From Sympetrum striolatum (taxonomy: Eukaryota; Arthropoda; Insecta; Odonata; Libellulidae): a stretch of DNA of 64,000 bases. Where the stretch lies: positions 248,001-312,000 of the forward strand of contig CANPUZ010000034.1 of assembly GCA_947579665.1 (NCBI GenBank), given 5' to 3'. The notes under the pieces are model-generated. The model saw only the letters and a program-made list of their open reading frames with translations. It ran no database searches and was not told the DNA's origin. Positions 44,701-57,077 of the stretch are shown piece by piece (position 1 is the first letter of the stretch; the number at the start of each line of letters is the position of its first letter). A program made the translations under genes and the position numbers.

Positions 44701-47700
44701 AAGGATGCTGTGGACCGGATGTACAGAGATTTCTAAGGAGGAAATCGAGAAAAGGATTAAGTACAATGAATGATCATACTTATCGTATACTTATTAAGAT
44801 TTATAATTTTTTAATTAGTTACCAATATGATATTTATTGATTTTTGTGTTCTTTTAATTTCGAAGACATCGCAGGTTAATCCATTGGATAAGGATGACAC
44901 TACAGATGAGTTATGGAGGAAGGGATGCTGTGGACCGGATGTACAGAGATTTCTAAGGAGGAAATCGAGAAAACGATTAAGTACAATGAATGATCATACT
45001 TATCGTATACTTATTAAGATTTATAATTTTTTAATTAGTTACCAATATGATATTTATTGATTTTTGTGTTCTTTTAATTTCGAAGACATCGAAGGTTAAT
45101 CCATTGGATAAGGATGACACTACAGATGAGTTATGGAGGAAAGGATGCTGTGGACCGGATGTACAGAGATTTCTAAGGAGGAAATCGAGAAAAGGATTAA
45201 GTACAATGAATGATCATACTTATCGTATACTTATTAAGATTTATAATTTTTTAATTAGTTACCAATATGATATTTATTGATTTTTGTGTTCTTTTAATTT
45301 CGAAGACATCGCAGGTTAATCCATTGGATAAGGATGACACTACAGATGAGTTATGGAGGAAAGGATGCTGTGGACCGGATGTACAGAGATTTCTAAGGAG
45401 GAAATCGAGAAAAGGATTAAGTACAATGAATGATCATACTTATCGTATACTTATTAAGATTTATAATTTTTTAATTAGTTACCAATATGATATTTATTGA
45501 TTTTTGTGTTCTTTTAATTTCAAAGACATCGCAGGTTAATCCATTGGATAAGGATGACACTACAGATGAGTTATGGAGGAAAGGATGCTGTGGACCGGAT
45601 GTACAGAGATTTCTAAGGAGGAAATCGAGAAAAGGATTAAGTACAATGAATGATCATACTTATCGTATACTTATTAAGATTTATAATTTTTTAATTAGTT
45701 ACCAATATGATATTTATTGATTTTTGTGTTCTTTTAATTTCGAAGACATCGAAGGTTAATCCATTGGATAAGGATGACACTACAGATGAGTTATGGAGGA
45801 AAGGATGCTGTGGACCGGATGTACAGAGATTTCTAAGGAGGAAATCGAGAAAAGGATTAAGTACAATGAATGATCATACTTATCGTATACTTATTAAGAT
45901 TTATAATTTTTTAATTAGTTGCCAATATGATATTTAATGATTTGTGTGTTCTTTTAATTTCAAAGACATCGCAGGTTAATCCATTGGATAAGGATGTCAC
46001 TACAGATGAGTTATGGAGGAAGGATGCTGTGGACCGGATGTACAGAGATTTCTAAGGAGGAAATCGAGAAAAGGATTAAGTACAATGAATGATCATATTA
46101 ATCGTATACTTATTAAGATTTATAATTTTTTAATTAGTTACCAATATGATATTTATTGATTTTTGTGTTCTTTTAATTTCGAAGACATCGAAGGTTAATC
46201 CATTGGATAAGGATGACACTACAGATGAGTTATGGAGGAAAGGATGCTGTGGACCGGATGTACAGAGATTTCTAAGGAGGAAATCGAGAAAAGGATTAAG
46301 TACAATGAATGATCATACTTATCGTATACTTATTAAGATTTATAATTTTTTAATTAGTTGCCAATATGATATTTAATGATTTGTGTGTTCTTTTAATTTC
46401 AAAGACATCGCAGGTTAATCCATTGGATAAGGATGTCACTACAGATGAGTTATGGAGGAAAGGATGCTGTGGACCGGATGTACAGAGATTTCTAAGGAGG
46501 AAATCGAGAAAAGGATTAAGTATAATGAATGATCATACTAATCGTATACTTATTAAGATTTATAATTTTTTAATTAGTTACCAATATGATATTTATTGAT
46601 TTTTGTGTTCTTTTAATTTCGAAGACATCGAAGGTTAATCCATTGGATAAGGATGACACTACAGATGAGTTATGGAGGAAAGGATGCTGTGGACCGGATG
46701 TACAGAGATTTCTAAGGAGGAAATCGAGAAAAGGATTAAGTACAATGAATGATCATACTTATCGTATACTTATTAAGATTTATAATTTTTTAATTAGTTG
46801 CCAATATGATATTTATTGATGTTTGTGTTCTTTTAATTTCAAAGACATCGAAGGTTAATCCATTTGATAAGGATGACACTACAGATGAGTTATGGAGGAA
46901 AGGATGCTGTGGACCGGATGTACAGAGATTTCTAAGGAGGAAATCGAGAAAAGGATTAAGTACAATGAATGATCATACTTATCGTATACTTATTAAGATT
47001 TATAATTTTTTAATTAGTTACCAATATGATATTTATTGATTTTTGTGTTCTTTTAATTTCGAAGACATCGCAGGTTAATCCATTGGATAAGGATGACACT
47101 ACAGATGAGTTATGGAGGAAGGGATGCTGTGGACCGGATGTACAGAGATTTCTAAGGAGGAAATCGAGAAAACGATTAAGTACAATGAATGATCATACTT
47201 ATCGTATACTTATTAAGATTTATAATTTTTTAATTAGTTACCAATATGATATTTATTGATGTTTGTGTTCTTTTAATTTCGAAGACATCGCAGGTTAATC
47301 CATTGGATAAGGATGACACTACAGATGAGTTATGGAGGAAGGGATGCTGTGGACCGGATGTACAGAGATTTCTAAGGAGGAAATCGAGAAAAGGATTAAG
47401 TACAATGAATGATCATACTTATCGTATACTTATTAAGATTTATAATTTTTTAATTAGTTACCAATATGATATTTATTGATTTTTGTGTTCTTTTAATTTC
47501 GAAGACATCGCAGGTTAATCCATTGGATAAGGATGACACTACAGATGAGTTATGGAGGAAGGGATGCTGTGGACCGGATGTACAGAGATTTCTAAGGAGG
47601 AAATCGAGAAAAGGATTAAGTACAATGAATGATCATACTTATCGTATACTTATTAAGATTTATAATTTTTTAATTAGTTACCAATATGATATTTATTGAT

Positions 47701-50700
47701 TTTTGTGTTCTTTTAATTTCGAAGACATCGCAGGTTAATCCATTGGATAAGGATGACACTACAGATGAGTTATGGAGGAAGGGATGCTGTGGACCATATG
47801 TACAGAGATTTCTAAGGAGGAAATCGAGCAAAGGATGAAGTACAATGAATGATCATACTAATCGTATACTTATTAAGATTTATAATTTTTTAATTAGTTG
47901 CCAATATGATATTTATTGATGTTTGTGTTCTTTTAATTTCAAAGACATCGCAGGTTATTCCATTGGATAAGGATGACACTACAGATGAGTTATGGAGGAA
48001 AGGATGCTGTGGACCGGATGTACAGAGATTTCTAAGGAGGAAATCGAGAAAAGGATTAAGTACAATGAATGATCATACTTATCGTATACTTATTAAGATT
48101 TATAATTTTTTAATTAGTTACCAATATGATATTTATTGATTTTTGTGTTCTTTTAATTTCGAAGACATCGCAGGTTATTCCATTGGATAAGGATGACACT
48201 ACAGATGAGTTATGGAGGAAAGGATGCTGTGGACCGGATGTACAGAGATTTCTAAGGAGGAAATCGAGAAAAGGATTAAGTACAATGAATGATCATACTT
48301 ATCGTATACTTATTAAGATTTATAATTTTTTAATTAGTTACCAATATGATATTTATTGATTTTTGTGTTCTTTTAATTTCGAAGACATCGCAGGTTAATC
48401 CATTGGATAAGGATGACACTACAGATGAGTTATGGAGGAAGGGATGCTGTGGACCGGATGTACAGAGATTTCTAAGGAGGAAATCGAGAAAACGATTAAG
48501 TACAATGAATGATCATACTTATCGTATACTTATTAAGATTTATAATTTTTTAATTAGTTACCAATATGATATTTATTGATGTTTGTGTTCTTTTAATTTC
48601 AAAGACATCGAAGGTTAATCCATTTGATAAGGATGACACTACAGATGAGTTATGGAGGAAAGGATGCTGTGGACCGGATGTACAGAGATTTCTAAGGAGG
48701 AAATCGAGAAAAGGATTAAGTACAATGAATGATCATACTTATCGTATACTTATTAAGATTTATAATTTTTTAATTAGTTACCAATATGATATTTATTGAT
48801 TTTTGTGTTCTTTTAATTTCGAAGACATCGCAGGTTAATCCATTGGATAAAGATGACACTACAGATGAGTTATGGAGGAAGGGATGCTGTGGACCGGATG
48901 TACAGAGATTTCTAAGGAGGAAATAGAGAAAAGGATTAAATACAATGAATGATCATACTTATCGTATACTTATTAAGATTTATAATTTTTTAATTAGTTG
49001 CCAATATGATATTTAATAATTTGTGTGTTCTTTTAATTTCAAAGACATCGCAGGTTATTCCATTGGATAAGGATGACACTACAGATGAGTTATGGAGGAA
49101 GGGATGCTGTGGACCATATGTACAGAGATTTCTAAGGAGGAAATCGAGCAAAGGATGAAGTACAATGAATGATCATACTAATCGTATACTTATTAAGATT
49201 TATAATTTTTTAATTAGTTGCCAATATGATATTTATTGATGTTTGTGTTCTTTTAATTTCAAAGACATCGCAGGTTAATCCATTGGATAAGGATGACACA
49301 ACAGATGAGTTATGGAGGAAGGGATGCTGTGGACCGGATGTACAGAGATTTCTAAGGAGGAAATAGAGAAAAGGATTAAATACAATGAATGATCATACTT
49401 ATCGTATACTTATTAAGATTTATAATTTTTTAATTAGTTGCCAATATGATATTTAATAATTTGTGTGTTCTTTTAATTTCAAAGACATCGCAGGTTAATC
49501 CATTGGATAAGGATGACACTACAGATGAGTTATGGAGGAAAGGATGCTGTGGACCGGATGTACAGAGATTTCTAAGGAGGAAATCGAGCAAAGGATTAAG
49601 TATAATGAATGATCATACTAATCGTATACTTATTTAGATTAATAATTTTTTAATTAGTTGCCAATATGATATTTATTGATGTTTGTGTTCTTTTAATTTC
49701 AAAGACATCGCAGGGTTATCCATTGGATAAAGATGACACTACAGATGAGTTATGGAGGAAGGGATGCTGTGGACCGGATGTACAGAGATTTCTAAGGAGG
49801 AAATCGAGCAAAGGATTAAGTATAATGAATGATCATACAAATCGTATACTTATTAAGATTTATAATTTTTTAATTAGTTGCCAATATTATATTTATTGAT
49901 TTTTGTGTTCTTTTAATTTCAAAGACATCGCAGGTTAATCCATTGGATAAGGATGACACTACAGATGAGTTATGGAGGAAGGGATGCTGTGGACCATATG
50001 TACAGAGATTTCTAAGGAGGAAATCGAGAAAACGATTAAGTACAATGAATGATCATATTAATCGTATACTTATTAAGATTTATAATTTTTTAATGAGTTC
50101 TAATATGATATTTATTTATTTGTGTGTTCTTTTAATTTCAAAGACATCGCAGGTTAATCCATTCGATAAGGATGATACTACGGATGAGTTATGGAGGAAG
50201 GGATGCTGTGGACCGGATGTACAGAGATTTCTAAGGAGGAAATCGAGAAAATGATTAAGTACAATGAATGATCATATTAATCGTATACTTATTAAGATAT
50301 ATAATTTTTTAATTAGTTGCAAATATGATATTTATTGATTTGTGTGTTCTTTTAATTTTAAAGACATCGCAGGTTAATCCATTGGATAAGGATGACACTA
50401 CAGATGAGTTATGGAGGAAGGGATGCTGTGGACCGGATGTACAGAGATTTCTAAGGAGGAAATCTAGAAAAAGATTAAGTACAATGAATGATCATACTTA
50501 TAGTATACTTATTTAGATTTATAATTTTTTAATTAGTTGCCAATATTATATTTATTGATTTTTGTGTTCATTAAATTTCAAAGACATCGCAGGTTAATTC
50601 ATTGGATAAGGAAGACGCTACGGATGAGTTACGGAGGAAGGGATGCTGTGGACCGGAACTACATAGATTTCTAAGGAGGAAATCGAGAAAAGGATTAAGT

Positions 50701-51029
50701 ACAATGAATGATCATACTAATCGTATACTTATTTAGATTTATAATTTTTTAATTATTTGCCTATATGATATTTATCAATTTGTGTGATCTTTTAATTTCT
50801 AGGACATCGTAGGTTAATCATCTGGATGATGATAATGCTCCAGAGGAGTTCTTGAGGAAGGGAGGCTGTTAACCGGAACTACAGAGATTTCTAACGAGGA
50901 AATCGAAGGAAGGATTAAATACTTTTGAATGATCATACAAATTGTATACTTATTTAGATTTATAAAATCCCTTATTAGTATCCTTGAAGATTTTTTTAAA
51001 TTAAGGTGATCTTCTTATTTCGAATACAG

Positions 51030-51160
51030 CGTTGGTGAATCCTTTGGATGAAGATGACACTTCAGAGGAGTTATGGAGGAGGGATTTGCTGTGGAGTGGA
51101 ACTAATGAGATTTCTAAGGAGGAAATCGAGAGAAGTATTAAGTTCTATGAATGTACATCT
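51030..51160 (+). pseudogene. array unit 45, ancestral exon 3 frame open
   Basis: Best-preserved third-exon homologue. It reads LVNPLDEDDTSEELWRRDL, then LWSGTNEISKEEIERSIKF in one frame. The ancestral splice acceptor (TTTCTAG|G, preserved at about 50,800, 51,246 and 51,687) is changed to TTTCGAA here. Each edge unit thus keeps some functional features, but none I checked keeps both a good acceptor and an uninterrupted frame. Confidence 0.6.
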
Positions 51161-52316
51161 TAATTGTATACGTATTTCGGTTTATAATTTTTTTTATTAG
51201 TTTCCGGTATGATTTTTCCTAAATGGTGGGTTCTTTTGATCTCTAGGACATTATAGTTTTATCCTTTTGATGATGATGACGCTCGAAAGGAGATATGGAG
51301 CAGAGTGATGCTGTTGAATGGAACAACAGAGTTTTGTAAAGATGAAATCGAATGAAGGATTAAGTACTTAGAATGATCATCCTAATCATATACATATTTA
51401 GATTTATACATTTTTTATTAATATCCTTGATGATTTTTATTAATTAGTGTGCATTTTTAATTTCTTGGACATCGTTATGTAATCCTCTGGTGGAAGATGA
51501 CGCTCCAGAGGAGGTATGTAGGATCGGAATGCTAAATACTGGAACTATAGATTTTTCTAAGGAGGAAATCGAAAGAAGGATTAAGTAATATGAATGTTCT
51601 TACTAATCGTATACTTATTTAGATTTATTTTTTTTATTAGTTTCCATTATGATTTTTCTTAATAAGTGTGTTCTTTTTATCTCTAGGACATTATAGTTTA
51701 ATCGTTTTGATGAAGATGACGCTCGAAAGGAGTTATGATGCTGAGGAATGCTGTTGAACGGAACTACAGAGATTTCTAAAGAGGAAATCGAATGATGGAT
51801 TAAGAATCAATAGTAAATTTTTGTGTTTGATACTTCAGAATCCAATATTTATGTAATATTTCTGCCTTTTGTTTACGTTTGCGTTCGACCTAAGTCCATC
51901 CTTCAGTTCACTATTATTTTTTTAGATAATCATGCTTTCTTCTGCTTGATACGAATTCGATAAAAAATTGCCATGCCTTTTTTCAAAATTAATAAGTTAA
52001 TTTGCATTAATAAAGCTACATCTTTGTCTGAAAAGTCAGTCATCATTATCCTATTTCGTAAAGCTAAGTCAATACATTCTGTAATTTTAACTTGGCTCCG
52101 GAAATTATTTCTTTGGTATTATTTTAATTTTGAAGCTATTTTTGTATACAATTTGATAATCTTGAAAGCAGTCTACCGGAATGTTTGTTTTCAAATGACG
52201 GATATCCTCATTTTAAATTAACAGTATGAGTTCAAGCCTGACCATGTCCACAGAATAAAGTATTAACCTGCACTCATATAATTAAAATTGTTCAATTTGG
52301 TATGTCTATTTTCTAG

Positions 52317-52438
52317 GAAAATGAATTTACTTTCATTTTGATAAGGCTCGGGAGTTGAAGTCACTCGTTTCAAAAGCGTGAGGCCATGAAGTGCATCGAA
52401 GAGGCGCTGGGCAACGTTCGACCGGATCTCCAACTTTG
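52317..52438 (+). CDS. putative downstream exon of the same gene
   Basis: Bounded by acceptor TTCTAG and donor GTAAGC (52,439-52,444). Coding-like readings occur in two frames: FDKARELKSLVSKA in the middle and REAMKCIEEALGNVRPDLQL to the end. This suggests a coding exon with two compensating indels, or sequencing errors. It leaves phase 2 (TG). It is the first exon-like sequence after the array. No family is recognised. If real, the ancestral protein would be a small acidic/charged protein of about 125-130 residues. Confidence 0.4.
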
Positions 52439-53739
52439 GTAAGCTGAAACTAATTATTTGACTTTCATAATATGTGGCTTATATCTCACGTGTATTGTTT
52501 TTATCGATAGTTTCTGTTTTTCGTTTATGTAATTATACTAGACTTGGTGTGAATTAGCTCATGTATTTCCAATAACCTAGAAGATCATTGTTGAAATCAT
52601 TGATTACCTGCTTCAAAATAAAATATATTATGTATAGATTGTGCAGCAAGGTTAATCCCACAATTCATTTAAATCAAAAGAAATTAATATCGCATCGCAT
52701 TATTCATTCTCGAGGCTGTTTTAATAAGTTAAGTAAAATATCATCCCCTTCATTATGCATCAAGTATTAGTTTGGACGTTTCATAAATCATACCAATACG
52801 ATATCAACAGTCTTTTACTGTATTTTTCTTTGTTCTGTATTAAACAGTATATGGATAAACTCTGGTATGTATCGAAAACCAAATGCATACATTATAAGAC
52901 GGTTGTTTGATTTTTTATTTCTCATGGATAGAATATTCTTCTCCTATTGGAACAAGCATCGGTCTTGCTGACTATTTCAAATGCATATCCGTGAGAACTC
53001 AATTTCTTAACTAAAAATTATCTAAATACTTTCTCAAAGCCAATGAAGATTATCAACCAATGTGGTTAGACTTATAAATTCTAATCTTGTTAAATAAATT
53101 TTATTTTCCTTCATTTACCAATTTACGTTAGCTTTGATGCATCGTTCGTCACAAAAATGCGCCTTCCTTGATAACATTCTAATGATGGGCGAGCTGTAGC
53201 AAAAGATACTTACTTCTATTTTGTAACGTATGTTTGCAAATATTTGATGAGATTTTCCAAAGGCCGGCTGATTTTTTCTTCTTCATTACCGTTAGTATAC
53301 CAAAATTTTTCTGTCTGACTCGATATGGAGTTGAAGTGACATTCAATTTTTTCATCACTGTTTTTATGTCTAAGTAGTGGTTTCCTTACCTAAGCTCACA
53401 ATATAAGGAATTATAATCAATTCTTTTGAAATTAAATTTCCTTATTTATAAAATACAATAATAGTTTCTACAGTATCTGTTATACTATCTTGCCATAGAT
53501 CAACTTGCGATTCCTGAATTTACGAATTAGTCTATAACCGTTTTTCAATGTGTTTTATTGTAAAGACGATAGAGATTGAATTTGATGCCGATGCTGGCAA
53601 ATAAGATAGTGTTCAGTTAGTTGGTTCTGAATTGCAGTTATTAGCTAACGAGAGAGCGTTTGTTAATCTGTATCTTATTTTCTACATACATAAAAAATTA
53701 TTGCCATTGCATTTATCATTTTAATCGAATTCACTTCAG

Positions 53740-53755
53740 GTGGCATGATTCTTAG
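53740..53755 (+). CDS. possible terminal exon with stop
   Basis: After acceptor TTCACTTCAG the sequence G TGG CAT GAT TCT TAG continues the TG phase of the exon ending at 52,438 to give W-W-H-D-S-stop. AATAAA follows at 54,023-54,028. It is very short, so only splice phase and position support it. Confidence 0.25.
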
Positions 53756-54062
53756 AAACGACTTACAATTTTTTATGGAATTGGGAATTATTTTGTCATT
53801 TTTCTCGGATCGAGTTGGTGGGTTTGCGGTTGAGAGGCATAGGGACGTTTTTTGCGACGACGAAAATTTTTACGCTGTATTAATTCTTTTTTATTGGTAA
53901 CAATAATGTTCACTTTTGATATTAAGAATTTAAATTCATTGCTTGACTGCATTTCAATTATGAGTCATTGGCTTGTATCTCCAGGTTTAGGTATTTGAGA
54001 TGTTATCCAACGTAAATTCTAGAATAAATTCGTAAAATAAGGACCTCGAATTTAACCTATCA

Positions 54063-54087
54063 CAGAGCTGTGATTAGCACAGCTCTG
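54063..54087. other. 10-bp inverted repeat
   Basis: CAGAGCTGTG and CACAGCTCTG are exact complements around ATTAG. It lies upstream of the hAT transposase, near where the element's 5' side should be, but does not resemble its right terminus. Confidence 0.5.
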
Positions 54088-54620
54088 GAAGACTTTACTA
54101 TTCCTGATATCTGTTTGGATCGGTATTGTTTTCCTTCCATCTCTACTTGCTTCTGTGCAGCACTGCGAGCATTACCTAAATCGAAGACCTCGGTTGGGAA
54201 TCTCTTAAGAGTAGAAGAACTGAGTATAGTCATAAAAAATTCGAGAAGTTGATGCACACGACAAAATACCCGACATCGTAATTGCAGCTCTTAACAAACG
54301 CGATATCTGCTTCCAGACAGTAAAAAGATCCAGGAACAGATGGACTATATTTTTCACTTTTTTCGGATAGTGTAAGGTGCACTAAAAATATTTTGATAGT
54401 TCGGTGTTCCACACCTGCGCCTTATGGCGGTTAGCGGGCTATTAATGAAAATGTATATACACTTTCCCTTATCTACGTTATCCTCTACTTCGGTGAGAAA
54501 AATTGGAAGTTGTTTATATACGAAGAACAAGATTTCTGGAATGCCAAGGACTACATGATTCTGCCTTTCTATTGCTATCTCTCCTAAAAAAATGCGAGCA
54601 ATGCTCCGAAAGGACATGCG

Positions 54621-55799
54621 TTGGACTCAGTTTGGGACTCAAACGACCTTCAACTCTTTCAGTTCTATATTTCTGCAAGGAGTAAAAGGTGTTTATGTAT
54701 ATACGATAAGAATTCTAGAACTCCGTTTGCTGTTTTGTTAAAAACTTACAAGCCTTGGCTTTCTTATTCGAAAAGATTGAAAGGTGCGTTGTGTTTGTTT
54801 TGCATTTTATTTCCGCCGAAACTTGTACGTGGTGTGCAAGGATCTCTTATTATCCGACCATTCACTAAGCATAAGGATATACACACTTGTTGTACAGCAC
54901 ATGTAAGTAGTCAATGGCAGAAAGAGTCAAGTGAGTCTGCCAAAACTATTAGCAAGCCAAAAACAAATGTACAGGTTGCTATGCAAAGAGGCCACACAAA
55001 AATCATTGAAGACAATAAAAATTCATTAAGAATTATCATCAATACAATTGTTTTTTGCGGAACACATGATTTGCCATTGAGAGGAAAAGAAAAAGATGAT
55101 GGTGTTTTAAAAGATCTACTTAAATTAAAAATTGATTCTGGTGATGAAATGTTGAAGAAGCATTTAGAAGAAGGATTCAAAAATGCTCAGTATACGTCTC
55201 CAAAAATACAAAATGAGATTTTAAATATATGTGGAATCCTGATTAGAGAAAATTTAGTCAACGATGTAAAAGCTGCAAGTGCCTATAGAATTTTGGCTGA
55301 TGAATCAGCTGATATATCGGGAAAGGAGCAGCTATCAATAGGTATCAGATTTTATGAACATAAGGAAAAAAATGTAAGGGAAGAATTTATGGGTTTTGTC
55401 GAGCTAGAAAAAATGGATGCCCAATCTATAGCTTATGAAATCAATAAATTTATTAATACATTGAATATTGATGTTAAAAAATGCGTGGGAGAGGGCTACG
55501 ATGGATGTGCTACGATGGCGGGAAAAGATGGTGGCGTTCAAAAAATATTGAGAGAAACATATAAGAAGGGTTTATATTTCTCCTGTGCTTGCCACAAACT
55601 AAATCTCGTTGTAAATGACTTAAACGATGTTCCTGAGATCCGCAACTGCATTTGGACTGTCAAAGATACGATCAATTTTTTTAGGGAATCAGTTTTGCGT
55701 CGAAAATACGCACCAAAAATTCCATTGCTGTGTGAAATAAGGTGGTCCCAAAATATAAAGGTATTTCATCGTTTAGAAAGCATTTTACAGAAATTGTAA
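54621..55799 (+). pseudogene. hAT (DUF4371) transposase, N-terminal and catalytic part
   Basis: Open for 392 codons (first codon TTG, so the true start is upstream or lost). It contains the zinc-finger/TTF-like region (KTYKPWLSYSKRLKGALC, LFCILFPP), LADESADISGKEQLSI, which bears a catalytic-type aspartate, EGYDGCATMAGKDGGV, a second acidic motif, and CACHKLNLVVNDL. It stops at 55,797-55,799. A -1 shift there resumes FTEIVKGLEKLSKEG and SAVEQTSFILALCIT up to the insertion at about 55,907. The role would have been DNA cutting and joining for transposition. Not functional as it stands. Confidence 0.8.
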
Positions 55800-55906
55800 A
55801 AGGTTTGGAAAAGCTTTCAAAAGAAGGAAATTCAGGGACAAGAAAAGTGGATTTTCAATTGTTATCTGCAGTTGAACAAACCTCATTCATATTAGCTTTA
55901 TGTATT

Positions 55907-56975
55907 ACGAGTAAAATTTAGCTTGCATACTGCAAGCAGATCGGCAACACTAATTTCTTATCGGCATTATATCGGGACGGTGCTAAAAAGAAAATAAAAA
56001 GGATTGAAAATATTCTTAAAATTCGCTGAAATTTCATCGTCTGGCATCGAACCCGGGTCTTACTGGTGAACTTACTATGCAGCACAATAGAAGATCACCA
56101 TCTCTAACTATGTTTGAAAATTCAAGCAGAAATATTGGCTACAACTGCCTCAAAAGACGTTCTAATTTTCACGAATGTAAATGGCTTTCTGGATTCGAAC
56201 CAAGGACGAACTTGGAAATCTAAAAGATGTTTCTGAAAGTTATTTATGATCTCTATCTATATGCCGAATTTCAAGTTTCTATATTATTGGGAAAGGTTTC
56301 CAAATAATTCCTAAAAATCGGATCAACTTCTGATTGCAGAGAAACCTGGTGTCGAACCCAGGACATATTTTAAGCTGTGAATGCAAAGTTTGAATTGTAA
56401 AGACTTTTTCTTGTATCTTGCAAAGTTTGAAGTCGATAGCATGCCGGAAAGTACCTAAATTTTGTTTCCGTTATCTCCGTAAGAAATGCATTGAGAAGTG
56501 CAAATTGTCCTCTGGGATCGAACCTAGGACCATCAGCGAATATGTTAAATTCGATTACGATATATATTTATGATATATATCGACGTCCCGAGTTTCAAGT
56601 ATCCATGTTATCGGGAAAGGATCCAAAAAAAATTTTCAAAATCGCCGCAATGCATTTTAAACGGCCGATTTTTGCCCCGACCAAGCATCGAACCATGGAC
56701 CATATTCGGCGATGTCTTTCTGATTTACGTTGGAGTTGCACGGCTTCTAGCGATACCTTGAATTTCAACTCTCTACTTTTCCGGGAAATGCCTCAAAAAA
56801 TTTTTCGAAAATCCCCGCCATGTATTCTTATGGAGAAAATCGCGACTTTGTGGCCCTCTGGAATCGAACCCATGACACTGAGGATCAAAATCGCAATTTT
56901 TCTGGCGATTACACGTTATGGCCAATACGTCGTAAAAAATTCAATTCAATGACGCTTGTGGTTTAGGCGGTGAAT
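55907..56975 (-). mobile_element. B-box-module element inserted in the hAT gene
   Basis: Full-length copy in minus orientation: 5' block CACCGCCTAAACCACAAG (about 56,953-56,972), six modules with GGTTCGA boxes at about 56,870, 56,695, 56,523, 56,360, 56,205 and 56,050. The terminal hairpin is at 55,921-55,937, then the complement of ACGAGTAAAA (from 55,907). The hAT coding sequence stops at ...ALCIT on one side and resumes at NSLLEPIANILQ (57,078) on the other. This brackets the insertion and shows the family is mobile and younger than the hAT copy. Confidence 0.75.
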
Positions 56976-56979
56976 TAGT

Positions 56980-56982
56980 ATC

Positions 56983-57018
<36 letters not shown>

Positions 57019-57035
57019 ATATCTATATCCTTGAA
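56980..57035. repeat. TATC microsatellite
   Basis: About ten TATC units then TATATC variants, abutting the 5' end of the inserted element. The plus copy at 30,932 instead has a TA run at its 3' end. Confidence 0.9.
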
Positions 57036-57077
57036 TGAATATGGAGAAGCATCTATATTTAATAGTTAGATAAGTAC

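Larger units (their letters stand above)
41335..51820 (+). repeat. ~48-copy tandem array of an exon-intron unit (220 bp)
   Basis: About 48 units with a 219-226-bp period, landmark GATGCTGTGGACC every ~220 bp from 41,400 to 50,643. The four or five last units and the second unit are more diverged. One unit contains a short T-rich intron part ending TTCTTTTAATTTCAAAG, about 105 bp of exon-like sequence, then ATTAAGTAC and AATGATCATACTTATCGTAT. Edge units retain the frame EELWRRDLLW..GT.EISKEEIER. Core units differ by small indels (net -1), giving DELWRKGCCGPDVQRF, and their ancestral acceptor TAG|G has become AAAG. Core units are nearly identical, as expected from unequal exchange or conversion. 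Many carry TAA soon after RRKSRKG. The short ORFs in every unit are a by-product, not 40 genes. Confidence 0.9.

Noticed and set aside
43728..50516. Dozens of 60-77-codon ORFs with a CCGP motif, superficially like a Cys-rich peptide family
   Set aside because: They are one ORF repeated by the 220-bp array and run through the intron-like part. The CCGP reading arises from a net -1 indel relative to the edge units, so it is not an ancestral peptide. There are only two cysteines in the exon part and no insulin-type pattern.
41335..51820. CRISPR-like regular repeats
   Set aside because: Whole 220-bp units are homogeneous with no short repeat/unique spacer pattern, and the context is eukaryotic.
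54911..55180. Minus-strand ORF of 89 codons
   Set aside because: Antisense shadow of the hAT transposase frame, which has clear family motifs.
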